Positions 7,123-13,820 of a stretch of DNA of 13,829 nt are shown piece after piece. The stretch lies in the NCBI GenBank assembly GCA_035264885.1, contig DATFPK010000022.1:1-13829 (forward strand), read 5' to 3'. The first letter of the stretch is position 1; each line of letters starts with the position of its first letter. Both the position numbers and the translations under genes were made by a program. The notes beneath the pieces were generated by a model. The model was given only the letters and a program-made list of their open reading frames with translations, was not told where the DNA came from and ran no database searches. The stretch comes from DATFPK01 sp035264885 (GTDB lineage Bacteria; Actinomycetota; Thermoleophilia; Solirubrobacterales; 70-9).

Positions 7123-8649
7123 TCAGCCGAGCGGCTGGCGGATCCGCGGCCTGCGCGTCGCGGCGACCTCGTCGAGGCGCCGCACCGGCGTGGTGTAGGG
7201 CGCCTCGCGGGCGATGTCCGGGTCGCCCTCGGCCTCCGCGAGGATCTCCTCGATCGCCTGCGCGAAGCCGTCGAGGCTCTCCTTGGTCTCGGTCTCGGTC
7301 GGCTCGATCATCAGCGCCTCGTCGACCAGGAGCGGGAAGTAGACGGTCGGCGGGTGGAAGCCGAAGTCGAGCAGGCGCTTGGCGAGGTCGAGCGTCTTCA
7401 CCCCGAGCTTCTTCTTCATCGGCGCGCCGGAGAGGACGAACTCGTGCATCGCGTGCCGGTCGAATGCGACGGGGAGGTGTTCCCCGGCCCGGCCCTCGGC
7501 CAGCCGCGCCTTCAGGTAGTTGGCGTTGAGCACGGCGGTCTCCGACGCCTCCGCCAGGCCATCCGCGCCGAGGCTGAGGATGTAGGCGTAGGAGCGGACG
7601 AAGACCCCGAAGTTGCCCTGGAAGCCGCGCAGGCGGCCGATCGACTTCGGCCGGTCGATGTCGAGGTCGAAGAAGGGCTGCCGGGAGCCGTTGGTTCCCT
7701 CGCGCCGAACGACCTGCGGGCGCGGCAGGAAGGGCTCGATCCGGTCGGAGACGACGATCGGGCCGGCCCCGGGGCCGCCGCCGCCGTGCGGCTGGCTGAA
7801 CGACTTGTGGAGGTTGACGTGGACGATGTCGAAGCCCATGTCCCCCGGCCGGCTGTGGCCCATGATCGCGTTCAGGTTGGCCCCGTCGTAGTAGAGCGTC
7901 CCCCCCACCTCATGGATCACGGAGGCGATCTCGGCGATGTTCGCGTCGAACAACCCAAGGGTGTTCGGGTTGGTCAGCATCAGGCAGGCGACCTCGTCGG
8001 AGACCTTGTCGCGGAGGTCGTCCATCTCCACCCCGCCGTCCTCGTCGGTCGCGACCTTGACGACTTCGTAGCCGGCCATCGTCACCGACGCCGGGTTGGT
8101 CCCGTGGGCCGTGTCTGGCGTGAGGACCTTCGGGCGCGTCTCGCCGCGGTCGGCGTGGAAGGCCCGGGTGAGCAGCAGGCCGGCGAGCTCCCCGTGGGAG
8201 CCGGCGGAGGGCTGGAGGCTCACGTGCGGCAGGCCGCAGATCTCGGCCAGGGACTCCTGGAGCAGCCACATCAGCTCGAGCGCGCCCTGGGCGCGCCGCG
8301 GCTCCTGGGCGGGGTGCAGGCGGGCGTGGCCGGACAGGGCGGCTACCCGCTCGTTGAGTCGCGGGTTGTGCTTCATCGTGCACGACCCCAGCGGGTAGAA
8401 GCCGGTGTCGAGATCGAAGTTGCGCCGCGAGAGGCGGTTGTAGTGGCGGACGATCTCGGGCTCGGCGATCTCCGGGAGCCGAGGGGAATCGTCGCGGAGG
8501 AGGTTCCACGGGATCAGCTCGTCGAGCGGCGGCTCGGGCACGCCGGCTGCCGGCAGGTGCGCGGCGCGACGGCCCTCCTTCGACTTCTCGTAGATCGTGA
8601 CCGCCCGGTCGCGCTGCATTGCGGTTTCGGTGAGGTTGGGGGTGGTCAT
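7123..8649 (-). CDS. gcvPB: Glycine dehydrogenase (decarboxylating) subunit 2
   Basis: C-terminal half of the split P protein of the glycine cleavage system. With GcvPA it forms the PLP enzyme that decarboxylates glycine and passes the aminomethyl group to the lipoyl arm of GcvH. The product has 508 residues. Near the N-terminus GFYPLGSCTMKHNP is characteristic, then LQPSAGSHGELAGLL. The PLP lysine is Lys282 in VNLHKSFSQPHGGGGPG. The C-terminal part includes KRLLDFGFHPPTVYFPL and MIEPTETE, both typical. The ATG at 8649 overlaps the gcvPA stop in ATGA, indicating translational coupling of the two halves. The stop directly abuts that of the convergent decarboxylase. Confidence 0.97.
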   Translation of the reverse strand: MTTPNLTETAMQRDRAVTIYEKSKEGRRAAHLPAAGVPEPPLDELIPWNLLRDDSPRLPEIAEPEIVRHYNRLSRRNFDLDTGFYPLGSCTMKHNPRLNERVAALSGHARLHPAQEPRRAQGALELMWLLQESLAEICGLPHVSLQPSAGSHGELAGLLLTRAFHADRGETRPKVLTPDTAHGTNPASVTMAGYEVVKVATDEDGGVEMDDLRDKVSDEVACLMLTNPNTLGLFDANIAEIASVIHEVGGTLYYDGANLNAIMGHSRPGDMGFDIVHVNLHKSFSQPHGGGGPGAGPIVVSDRIEPFLPRPQVVRREGTNGSRQPFFDLDIDRPKSIGRLRGFQGNFGVFVRSYAYILSLGADGLAEASETAVLNANYLKARLAEGRAGEHLPVAFDRHAMHEFVLSGAPMKKKLGVKTLDLAKRLLDFGFHPPTVYFPLLVDEALMIEPTETETKESLDGFAQAIEEILAEAEGDPDIAREAPYTTPVRRLDEVAATRRPRIRQPLG

Positions 8650-10028
8650 GCCGGAACCTGTCGCCGGTCGCCAGTCGCCAGTAGCCGGACCGCTGCTTCG
8701 AGGGTTTCGGCGAGCAGGTCGATGTCCTCCTTCGAGCGGCGTTCGGTGATCGCGACGAGGAGGCCGTTCTCGTACTCGGGGTACTCGCGGGCGAGCGGGT
8801 AACCGGCCGCGATCCCGCGCTCGGCCGCCTGGTCGAGGACCTCGGCGACGGGCGCGTCGAGGGTGACGGCGAACTCGCGGGCGACGGGGGCGTCGTGGAG
8901 AAGCTCGACCCCGTCGACCGCGGCCAGGCGGTCCCGCGCGTACGCGGTGCGGCGGACCAGCAGCTCGCCGAGCTCGCGGAACCCCTCGCGGCCAAGCCAG
9001 GCCAGATGGACCATCCCGGCCAGAGCGTTCAGCGCCTGCGCCGTGCAGATGTTGTGGGTGGCCTTCTCGCGCCGGATGTGCTGCTCACGTGTCTGGAGCG
9101 CGAGCACGAATCCGCGGCGGCCGTCGGCGTCGGTGGTCTCGCCGGCGATCCGCCCCGGCATCCGGCGGATGTGGTCCTGGGTTGCGCAGAAGAAGCCGTA
9201 CGACGGGCCGCCGAAGTCGAGGCGGTTGCCGAGCGGCTGTCCCTCGCCGACCGCGACGTCGGCACCGGAGTCGCCGGGCGGCTTGAGGACGCCCAGCGTC
9301 ATCGGGTCGACCGCGACGATCACGAGGGCGCCGTGCTCCGTCGCCGCCGCTCCGAGCGCTTCGATGTCCTCGACGGCGCCGAGGAAGTTGGGGTTCTGGA
9401 GGAAGACCGCGGCGGTCTCTCCGTCGGCGGCCAGGGCCAGCGCCGCGGCGTCGGTCACGCCGCCGTCGAGGCCGACCTCCGCGACGGTCGCGCCGTAGCC
9501 CTCGGAGTAGGTGGCGAGCGTCTCGCGGCTGTGGGGGTGGAGGCCGCGGGAGACGACGAAGCGCTTGCGGCCGGTCGCCGCCATCGCCAGGTAGGCGGCG
9601 GAGGCGACCGACGAGGGGCCCTCGTAGAGGCCGGCGTTGGAGACCGGCAGGCCGGTCAGCTCCGACATCGCGGTCTGGAACTCGAACATGACCTGGAGGC
9701 CGCCCTGGGAGATCTCCGGCTGGTAGGGCGTGTAAGGAGTCAGGAACTCGGAGCGCTGGGTGATCGCATCGACGATCGCCGGGACGTAGTGGTCGTACAT
9801 GCCGGCGCCGAGGAAGGTGATCTCGCGGTCGGCGTGGACGTTGCGCTCGGCGAGCGCGGCCAGTCGCTCGAAGACCTCGGCCTCTGTCATCCCGTCGGGT
9901 AGGTCGAGCGCGCGCCCCAGGCGCAGGTCGGCCGGGATCTGGTCGAACAACTCGGCGGTGGATCCGACGCCGATCGCGTCGAGCATCTCTCGCCTGTCGG
10001 CGTCGGTTGCGGACGTGTAGCGCGTCAC
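8646..10028 (-). CDS. gcvPA: Glycine dehydrogenase (decarboxylating) subunit 1
   Basis: N-terminal half of the split P protein, 460 residues. It lacks the PLP lysine, which lies in GcvPB, but forms part of the active site. Family features are the opening RYTSATDADRREMLDAIGV, FLGAGMYDHYVPAIVD, the TPYTPYQPEISQG segment near 97-109, SNAGLYEGPSSVASAAYLA, and QTREQHIRREKATHNICT. The C-terminal residues (LLATGDRRQVPA) are encoded across a four-copy heptamer repeat. The start is GTG at 10028, 44 bases after gcvH, with no Shine-Dalgarno but with TAACCT 7 bases upstream. This suggests an internal leaderless promoter as well as read-through from gcvTH. The stop overlaps the gcvPB ATG. Confidence 0.96.
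   Translation of the reverse strand: MTRYTSATDADRREMLDAIGVGSTAELFDQIPADLRLGRALDLPDGMTEAEVFERLAALAERNVHADREITFLGAGMYDHYVPAIVDAITQRSEFLTPYTPYQPEISQGGLQVMFEFQTAMSELTGLPVSNAGLYEGPSSVASAAYLAMAATGRKRFVVSRGLHPHSRETLATYSEGYGATVAEVGLDGGVTDAAALALAADGETAAVFLQNPNFLGAVEDIEALGAAATEHGALVIVAVDPMTLGVLKPPGDSGADVAVGEGQPLGNRLDFGGPSYGFFCATQDHIRRMPGRIAGETTDADGRRGFVLALQTREQHIRREKATHNICTAQALNALAGMVHLAWLGREGFRELGELLVRRTAYARDRLAAVDGVELLHDAPVAREFAVTLDAPVAEVLDQAAERGIAAGYPLAREYPEYENGLLVAITERRSKEDIDLLAETLEAAVRLLATGDRRQVPA
8660..8687. repeat. Four-copy heptanucleotide tandem repeat in the gcvPA 3' end
   Basis: The plus strand reads GTCGCCG, GTCGCCA, GTCGCCA, GTAGCCG in uninterrupted 7-base units. It lies inside the last codons of gcvPA, 12-39 bases from its stop and the overlapping gcvPB start. 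The unit length is not a multiple of three. Confidence 0.7.
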
Positions 10029-10035
10029 AGCGCTG

Positions 10036-10041
10036 AGGTTA
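10036..10041 (-). promoter_or_regulatory. Putative -10 element of gcvPA (TAACCT)
   Basis: On the minus strand TAACCT ends 7 bases before the GTG of gcvPA, inside the 44-base gap after gcvH. The same hexamer with the same 7-base spacing precedes gcvT. No -35 consensus is visible. The absence of a Shine-Dalgarno supports a leaderless start. Confidence 0.38.
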
Positions 10042-10072
10042 GGGGGTCCGGAGGGCGGCCCTGCGCGGCGGT

Positions 10073-10459
10073 CTAGTCGAGCTGGCCCTGGTAAGCGGCC
10101 GCGTCGAGCAGGGAGTCGCGCTCGGACGGGTCGCTGAGGCGGATCTTGACCAGCCAGCCCTCGCCGTAGGGGTCGGCGTTGATCTTCTCCGGGTTGTCGG
10201 TCAGCGTGCCGTTGACCTCGACCACCTCGCCCGATAGCGGGGCGATGACGTCGGAGACGGCCTTGACCGACTCGACCTCGGCGTAGGCCTGGTCCTTGGC
10301 GGTCTCGCTCCCGGTCTCGGGCGGCTCGAAGAAGACGACCTCGCCGAGGGCGTCCTGCGCATACCAGGTGATCCCGAGCGTCGCCGTGTCGCCCTCGATC
10401 CGCGCCCAGTCGTGCTCGGGGTGGTAGACGAGGTCCTCGGGGTAGCTGGCTTCGGCCAC
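10073..10459 (-). CDS. gcvH: Glycine cleavage system H protein
   Basis: Lipoyl carrier protein of the glycine cleavage system. It shuttles the aminomethyl group from GcvPA/PB to GcvT and is reoxidised by lipoamide dehydrogenase, which is not in this window. The product has 128 residues, the usual size. The lipoylation site is Lys66 in EVESVKAVSD, preceded by LGITWYAQDALGEVVF and followed by LSGEVVEVNGTL, all standard. The frame is open further upstream inside gcvT, but the correct start is the GTG at 10459. It has a strong GGAAGGAG Shine-Dalgarno formed by the last codons of gcvT, and starting there gives the normal N-terminus. Only two bases separate the gcvT stop from this start. Confidence 0.96.
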   Translation of the reverse strand: MAEASYPEDLVYHPEHDWARIEGDTATLGITWYAQDALGEVVFFEPPETGSETAKDQAYAEVESVKAVSDVIAPLSGEVVEVNGTLTDNPEKINADPYGEGWLVKIRLSDPSERDSLLDAAAYQGQLD

Positions 10460-10461
10460 GT

Positions 10462-11544
10462 TCAGCGCTCCTTCCGGTAGAGGGGCTTGGACCCTATGCG
10501 GGCGGCGCGCCGCTTGCCCCTGACGTCGATCTCGACCCCGGTGCCGGGCTCGGCGAGCCCGGCGCGGACGTACCCCATGCCGATCCCGCGGCCGAGCGAA
10601 GGCGAGAAGGTGCCGCTCGTCACGTCGCCGGCCGGCCGGCCGTGATCGAGGATCTGGTTGCCGGCGCGCGGGATGCCGTCGCCCTCGATCGTGAACGCGG
10701 CGAGCTTCTCCTCGGGCCCGGCCGCGCGAACCTCGGCGATCGGCTCGGCGCCGATGAAGCCCGTGTGCTCCTTGCAGCACCAGCCGAGCCCGGCCTCGAT
10801 CGGGTCGCGGTCGGGCGTCAGGTCCTGGCCGTGCAGGTGGAAGCAGACCTCGAGGCGGAGTGTGTCGCGGGCGCCGAGGCCGCACGGGACCACGCCGGCG
10901 TCGAGGAGGCGGTCCCAGACCTCGCCCGCCCGGCCCGGGTCGAGCAGCAGCTCGACGCCGTCCTCGCCGGTGTAGCCGGTCCCGCAGGCGAGGCCGGGGG
11001 CGCCGGAGATGGGGGTCGGCAGAACGTGCATCCGGGGCGGCAGCTCGATCCGCAGCGCCGCCTGCGTGACCCGGCGGGCGTTCGGCCCCTGGACGGCGAG
11101 CATCGCCCAGCGGTCGGCGACGTCGCGCAGGACGCAGTCGTAGTCGTGGACCCAGCGAGCCATCCAGCGCAGGTCCTCGGCGTGGTTGGCGGCGTTGGTG
11201 ACAGTGAGGAAGTGCTCCGGCGCGAGCCGGTACGTGAACAGGTCGTCGAGCACGCCGCCCTGCTCGTTCGTCAGCAGCGAGTACTGCGCCCCGCCGACCT
11301 CGATCTTCGCGACGTCGTTGGAGAGGACCCGCTGGAGGTAGGCCATCGCGTCCGGACCCTCGGTCTCGACCTGGCCCATGTGGGAGACGTCGAACATGCC
11401 CGCGTGGGTGCGGACCGCCAGGTGCTCCTCCCGGATCCCGTCGTAGGACACCGGCATCTCCCAGCCCGCGAACGGCACGAGCTTGGCCCCCGCCTCCACG
11501 TGCTTCTCGTGCAGCGGGGTCTCGCGGAGGGTCTCGGACGGCAT
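10462..11544 (-). CDS. gcvT: Glycine cleavage system T protein (aminomethyltransferase)
   Basis: Tetrahydrofolate-dependent aminomethyltransferase. It releases ammonia from the aminomethyl group on lipoyl-GcvH and forms 5,10-methylene-THF. The product has 360 residues, the normal length. Features are the N-terminal TPLHEKHVEAGAKLVPFAGWEMP, FDVSHMGQ (51-58), NEQGGVLDD with Asp100 (equivalent to the catalytic E. coli Asp101), CGTGYTGEDGVELL, and VTSGTFSPSLGRGIGMGYV near the C-terminus. The start is ATG at 11544, with TAACCT 7 bases upstream and only a weak GGA before it. It lies 87 bases downstream of ftsZ and leads the gcv operon. I saw no glycine riboswitch in the short leader. Confidence 0.97.
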   Translation of the reverse strand: MPSETLRETPLHEKHVEAGAKLVPFAGWEMPVSYDGIREEHLAVRTHAGMFDVSHMGQVETEGPDAMAYLQRVLSNDVAKIEVGGAQYSLLTNEQGGVLDDLFTYRLAPEHFLTVTNAANHAEDLRWMARWVHDYDCVLRDVADRWAMLAVQGPNARRVTQAALRIELPPRMHVLPTPISGAPGLACGTGYTGEDGVELLLDPGRAGEVWDRLLDAGVVPCGLGARDTLRLEVCFHLHGQDLTPDRDPIEAGLGWCCKEHTGFIGAEPIAEVRAAGPEEKLAAFTIEGDGIPRAGNQILDHGRPAGDVTSGTFSPSLGRGIGMGYVRAGLAEPGTGVEIDVRGKRRAARIGSKPLYRKER

Positions 11545-11551
11545 TCCGGCC

Positions 11552-11557
11552 AGGTTA
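11552..11557 (-). promoter_or_regulatory. Putative -10 element of gcvT (TAACCT)
   Basis: Minus-strand TAACCT ends 7 bases before the gcvT ATG, the same hexamer and spacing as at gcvPA. A TSS about 7 bases downstream would make the transcript leaderless. No clear -35 is seen. Confidence 0.4.
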
Positions 11558-11583
11558 TCTCTGCCCGATCGCCAGCCCGTTGC

Positions 11584-11622
11584 GGACGACTTTATTCCCG
11601 CATAGCGAGGAAAACTTCGTCC
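11584..11622 (-). terminator. Stem-loop downstream of ftsZ
   Basis: GGACGA (11584-11589) and TCGTCC (11617-11622) are perfect inverted repeats. Inside them a second helix forms from TTCC and GGAA plus CGC and GCG around a TAT loop, with small internal bulges. The structure begins 10 bases after the ftsZ stop on the minus strand. It has no poly-U tract, so it could be an atypical terminator, an mRNA-end stabiliser or a structure in a read-through transcript to gcvT. It is markedly A/T-richer than its surroundings. Confidence 0.4.
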
Positions 11623-11631
11623 AGTGGGAGG

Positions 11632-12711
11632 CTAGTCCCGCAAGAAGGGCGGGACGTCGATGTCGCCCTCGTCGACCCGGAGGCTGCGGAGGTCAGTGTC
11701 GTCGCCCGAGATCCGGGGCCGGCTCTCGTAGCGGCGGCGGACGCGCTGGGGCGAGCGCGCGAGGAGCTCGAAGCCCTCGAAGCCGGTGGCGATGACGGTC
11801 ACGCGGACCTCGTCGCGCATCGACTGGTCGACGACCGAGCCGAAGATGATGTTGGCGTTGTCGTCGGCCTCGGCCTGAATCAGCTGGGCGGCCTCGTTGA
11901 CCTCGAACAGGCCGAGGTCCTCGGGGCCGGTGACGTTGAGGAGCATCCCGGTCGCGCCCCTGATCGACTCCTCGATAAGGGGCGAGGTGATCGCGGCCTT
12001 CGCGGCGTCACCCGCGCGGCTCTCGCCGGAGGCCGAGCCGACGCCCATCAGGGCCGAGCCGGCGTCGCGCATGATCGTCCGGACGTCGGCGAAGTCGAGG
12101 TTGATCAGGCCCGGGATCGTGATCAGGTCGGTGATGCCCTGGACGCCCTGGCGAAGGATGTCGTCCGCCATCCGGAAAGCCTCGAGGACCGAGGTCCGCC
12201 GCTCGACCGCCTGGAGCAGCTTCTCGTTCGGGACGATGATCAGGGTGTCGACGTTGTTGCGGAGCTTCTCGATCCCCTCGAGCGCCTGCTGCATCCGGCG
12301 CTTGCCCTCGAACTCGAACGGCTTGGTGACCGCGCCGACGGTGAGCGCCCCGATCTCCTCCTTGGCAATCTCGGCGATGATCGGCGCCGCGCCGGTCCCG
12401 GTGCCTCCGCCCTCGCCGGCGGTGACGAAGACCATGTCGGCCCCCTTCAGGGCCTCCTTGATCTCGTCGCGGCTCTCGGCCGCCGCGCCGGCTCCGACCT
12501 CGGGGTTGCCGCCCGCGCCGAGGCCCCGGGTCAGCTCCTGGCCGATCGAGAGCTTGATGTCGGCGTCACAGGCCTGAAGTGCCTGGGCGTCGGTGTTGAC
12601 GGCGACGAACTCGACGCCGCGGATCCCGGCGTCGACCATGCGGCTGACCGCGTTGGTCCCGCCGCCGCCGGCGCCGACCACCTTGATCACGGCGAGGTAC
12701 GTCGATTCCAT
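11632..12711 (-). CDS. ftsZ: Cell division protein FtsZ
   Basis: Tubulin-like GTPase that assembles the Z-ring at mid-cell. The product has 359 residues. The N-terminal nucleotide-binding VVGAGGGGTNAV is at 11-22, the tubulin signature GGGTGTG at 101-107 is preceded by Glu100 as in other actinobacteria, and the T7 synergy loop has Asn204, Asp206 and Asp209 in LINLDFADV. The C-terminal globular part includes ANIIFGSVVDQSM. A short linker of roughly 30 residues leads to the conserved C-terminal peptide DIDVPPFLRD (350-359), the docking site for partners such as SepF. The start is ATG at 12711, with a purine-rich GGAAGAG about 8 bases upstream. It is transcribed from its own promoter about 110 bases upstream. 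Confidence 0.98.
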   Translation of the reverse strand: MESTYLAVIKVVGAGGGGTNAVSRMVDAGIRGVEFVAVNTDAQALQACDADIKLSIGQELTRGLGAGGNPEVGAGAAAESRDEIKEALKGADMVFVTAGEGGGTGTGAAPIIAEIAKEEIGALTVGAVTKPFEFEGKRRMQQALEGIEKLRNNVDTLIIVPNEKLLQAVERRTSVLEAFRMADDILRQGVQGITDLITIPGLINLDFADVRTIMRDAGSALMGVGSASGESRAGDAAKAAITSPLIEESIRGATGMLLNVTGPEDLGLFEVNEAAQLIQAEADDNANIIFGSVVDQSMRDEVRVTVIATGFEGFELLARSPQRVRRRYESRPRISGDDTDLRSLRVDEGDIDVPPFLRD

Positions 12712-12825
12712 CTCCCGAATCTCTTCCCGGTCGGAGCCTGTAGGTGAGTTGAGCCTTGGTTCTGTCCGACGCTACAGCGATGCTTGAGAGTTGCCTGCCC
12801 CGATGCGACGCCGGAAATTGCGCTC

Positions 12826-12854
12826 AACGTAGGGCATTGTGGCGTTCCTGTCAA
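12826..12854 (-). promoter_or_regulatory. ftsZ promoter, TTGACA-17-TACGTT
   Basis: On the minus strand a perfect -35 TTGACA (12849-12854) is followed after exactly 17 bases by TACGTT (12826-12831), which fits the actinobacterial TANNNT -10. The start point would fall near 12819, giving an ftsZ leader of about 108 bases with a Shine-Dalgarno. It is the best sigma-70-type promoter in the window. Confidence 0.65.
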
Positions 12855-12884
12855 ACCCTTGGGGCGGCATCGTGCAGGGCGATT

Positions 12885-12939
12885 CCTCGACCATGGGTCG
12901 AGGGTTTCGCGAACCTAAGGCTCTGGTCGAGGGTTCGCG
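12885..12939. repeat. GGTCGAGG octamer cluster upstream of the ftsZ promoter
   Basis: CCTCGACC (12885-12892) and GGTCGAGG (12896-12903) form a perfect 8-bp inverted repeat around ATG. A second direct copy lies at 12925-12932. The two direct copies extend to GGTCGAGGGTTTCGCG (12896-12911) and GGTCGAGGGTTCGCG (12925-12939). A partial TCGAGGG occurs near 12961. The cluster lies 30-85 bases upstream of the -35, so it could be an operator or the remains of an ftsQ terminator hairpin. Confidence 0.6.
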
Positions 12940-13037
12940 CCTGACGCCCTTCAAAGCCGATCGAGGGCCCGAGACCGCGCTGGCAAGCGGAATCCACCTC
13001 GCGGACACGCGACGCGCCTTGGCGCTGATCCCGGCCC

Positions 13038-13820
13038 CTACGGGTCGGTGGGGAGCGTCGCGCCTGCCCCGCCGACCGCGGGACGGTCGGGTGAGGTGAG
13101 GTCTACATAACCGAGCGCCGTCAGCTCCGGATCGGCCAGAACCGCCGCCGCCGCACGCCATTTCTCCTCGAGCCGCACCGGCATCCCAAACCGCAGCTCG
13201 ATGCCCGCCCCGAGGTCGACGACGATCTTCCTCCCCCGCCGCTCGGTCCCATCGACCATCGGCAGGAGCGCCTCCGGCGCCGCGCCGAGGACCCGAGCCT
13301 GGTCGAGCACGGGCCCCCCGAGGCGCGTCCCCGTGGGCACGCGGCCGAGCGGCAGGACCGGTAGGTCGAGACCGTCGGTGGCGAGGCCACGCATCACGGT
13401 GCCGTCGTCGGCTACGGCGACCGCGTCGTCGCCTTCGCCGATCAACGCCGACGGGCGACGGTCCTCGACGATGACCGTCAGGCCGTGCGGGAAGTCCGTC
13501 TCGGCGCTGACCGACTCGACCAGCGGAAAGCGGGTCCCGGCCGCGTCGAGGTCGTCCATTCGGACGTGAAGCGTCGTCATGTCCAGCGCAGCGTCGGTCA
13601 GCGCGGCCTCCAGCTCGTCGGCGCCGGGGGAGCCCGCCGGGATCCCCTCGACCCGCACGTCGTCGATCGCGAATACCGGGAGGTCGCGGAACCAGAAGAG
13701 GTAGGTTGCAACGCCCAGCGCCGCGGCCAGAGCGGTGACGAGCAGCCGGCGGGCGAGCGGACCCCGGTCCGGGCGAAAGCGCAGCGCCAGGGAGGCGACG
13801 GCGCTCACGCGCCGCCCCAA
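13038..13820 (-). CDS. ftsQ: Cell division protein FtsQ (5' end at or beyond the window edge)
   Basis: Bitopic membrane protein of the divisome that links early and late division proteins. The basic cytoplasmic N-terminus (RFRPDRGPLARR) is followed by a transmembrane helix near residues 26-44 (LLVTALAAALGVATYLFWF). A POTRA domain follows, starting LPVFAIDDVRVEGIP, then the FtsQ beta domain with VESVSAETDFPHGLTVIVEDR. The C-terminus ends near TALGYVDLTSPDRPAV, as expected. The sequence is 260 residues from the TTG at 13820. A GTG at 13808 with GGGG upstream is an equally good start, and the frame is open to the window edge, so the true start is uncertain. It precedes ftsZ in the same direction, as at the end of an actinobacterial dcw cluster; murB/murC would be expected to the right. 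Confidence 0.88.
   Translation of the reverse strand: MGRRVSAVASLALRFRPDRGPLARRLLVTALAAALGVATYLFWFRDLPVFAIDDVRVEGIPAGSPGADELEAALTDAALDMTTLHVRMDDLDAAGTRFPLVESVSAETDFPHGLTVIVEDRRPSALIGEGDDAVAVADDGTVMRGLATDGLDLPVLPLGRVPTGTRLGGPVLDQARVLGAAPEALLPMVDGTERRGRKIVVDLGAGIELRFGMPVRLEEKWRAAAAVLADPELTALGYVDLTSPDRPAVGGAGATLPTDP

Larger units (their letters stand above)
12712..13037. other. ftsQ-ftsZ intergenic region (326 bases, no gene)
   Basis: This gap between the ftsQ stop and the ftsZ start holds the ftsZ promoter (12826-12854), a leader of roughly 108 bases, and a cluster of GGTCGAGG octamers (12885-12939). A minus-strand open frame crosses it and enters ftsQ out of frame; its product is Arg/Gly-rich low complexity and I do not call it a gene. 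I see no strong intrinsic terminator for ftsQ unless the octamer hairpin serves as one. Confidence 0.7.

Noticed and set aside
11545..11631. Glycine riboswitch upstream of gcvT
   Set aside because: The leader is only 87 bases and lacks the paired-aptamer architecture. Only one simple hairpin is seen.
10642..12747. A 701-codon plus-strand open frame opposite gcvT and ftsZ
   Set aside because: It is a shadow of gcvT and ftsZ, with a biased Asp/Gly/Arg/Leu composition and no domain. Similar long shadows at 7354-8802, 8895-9902 and 5692-6834 were dismissed for the same reason.
12772..13161. Minus-strand open frame filling the ftsQ-ftsZ gap
   Set aside because: It overlaps ftsQ out of frame, its product is Arg/Gly-rich with no motif, and it covers the ftsZ promoter and repeats.
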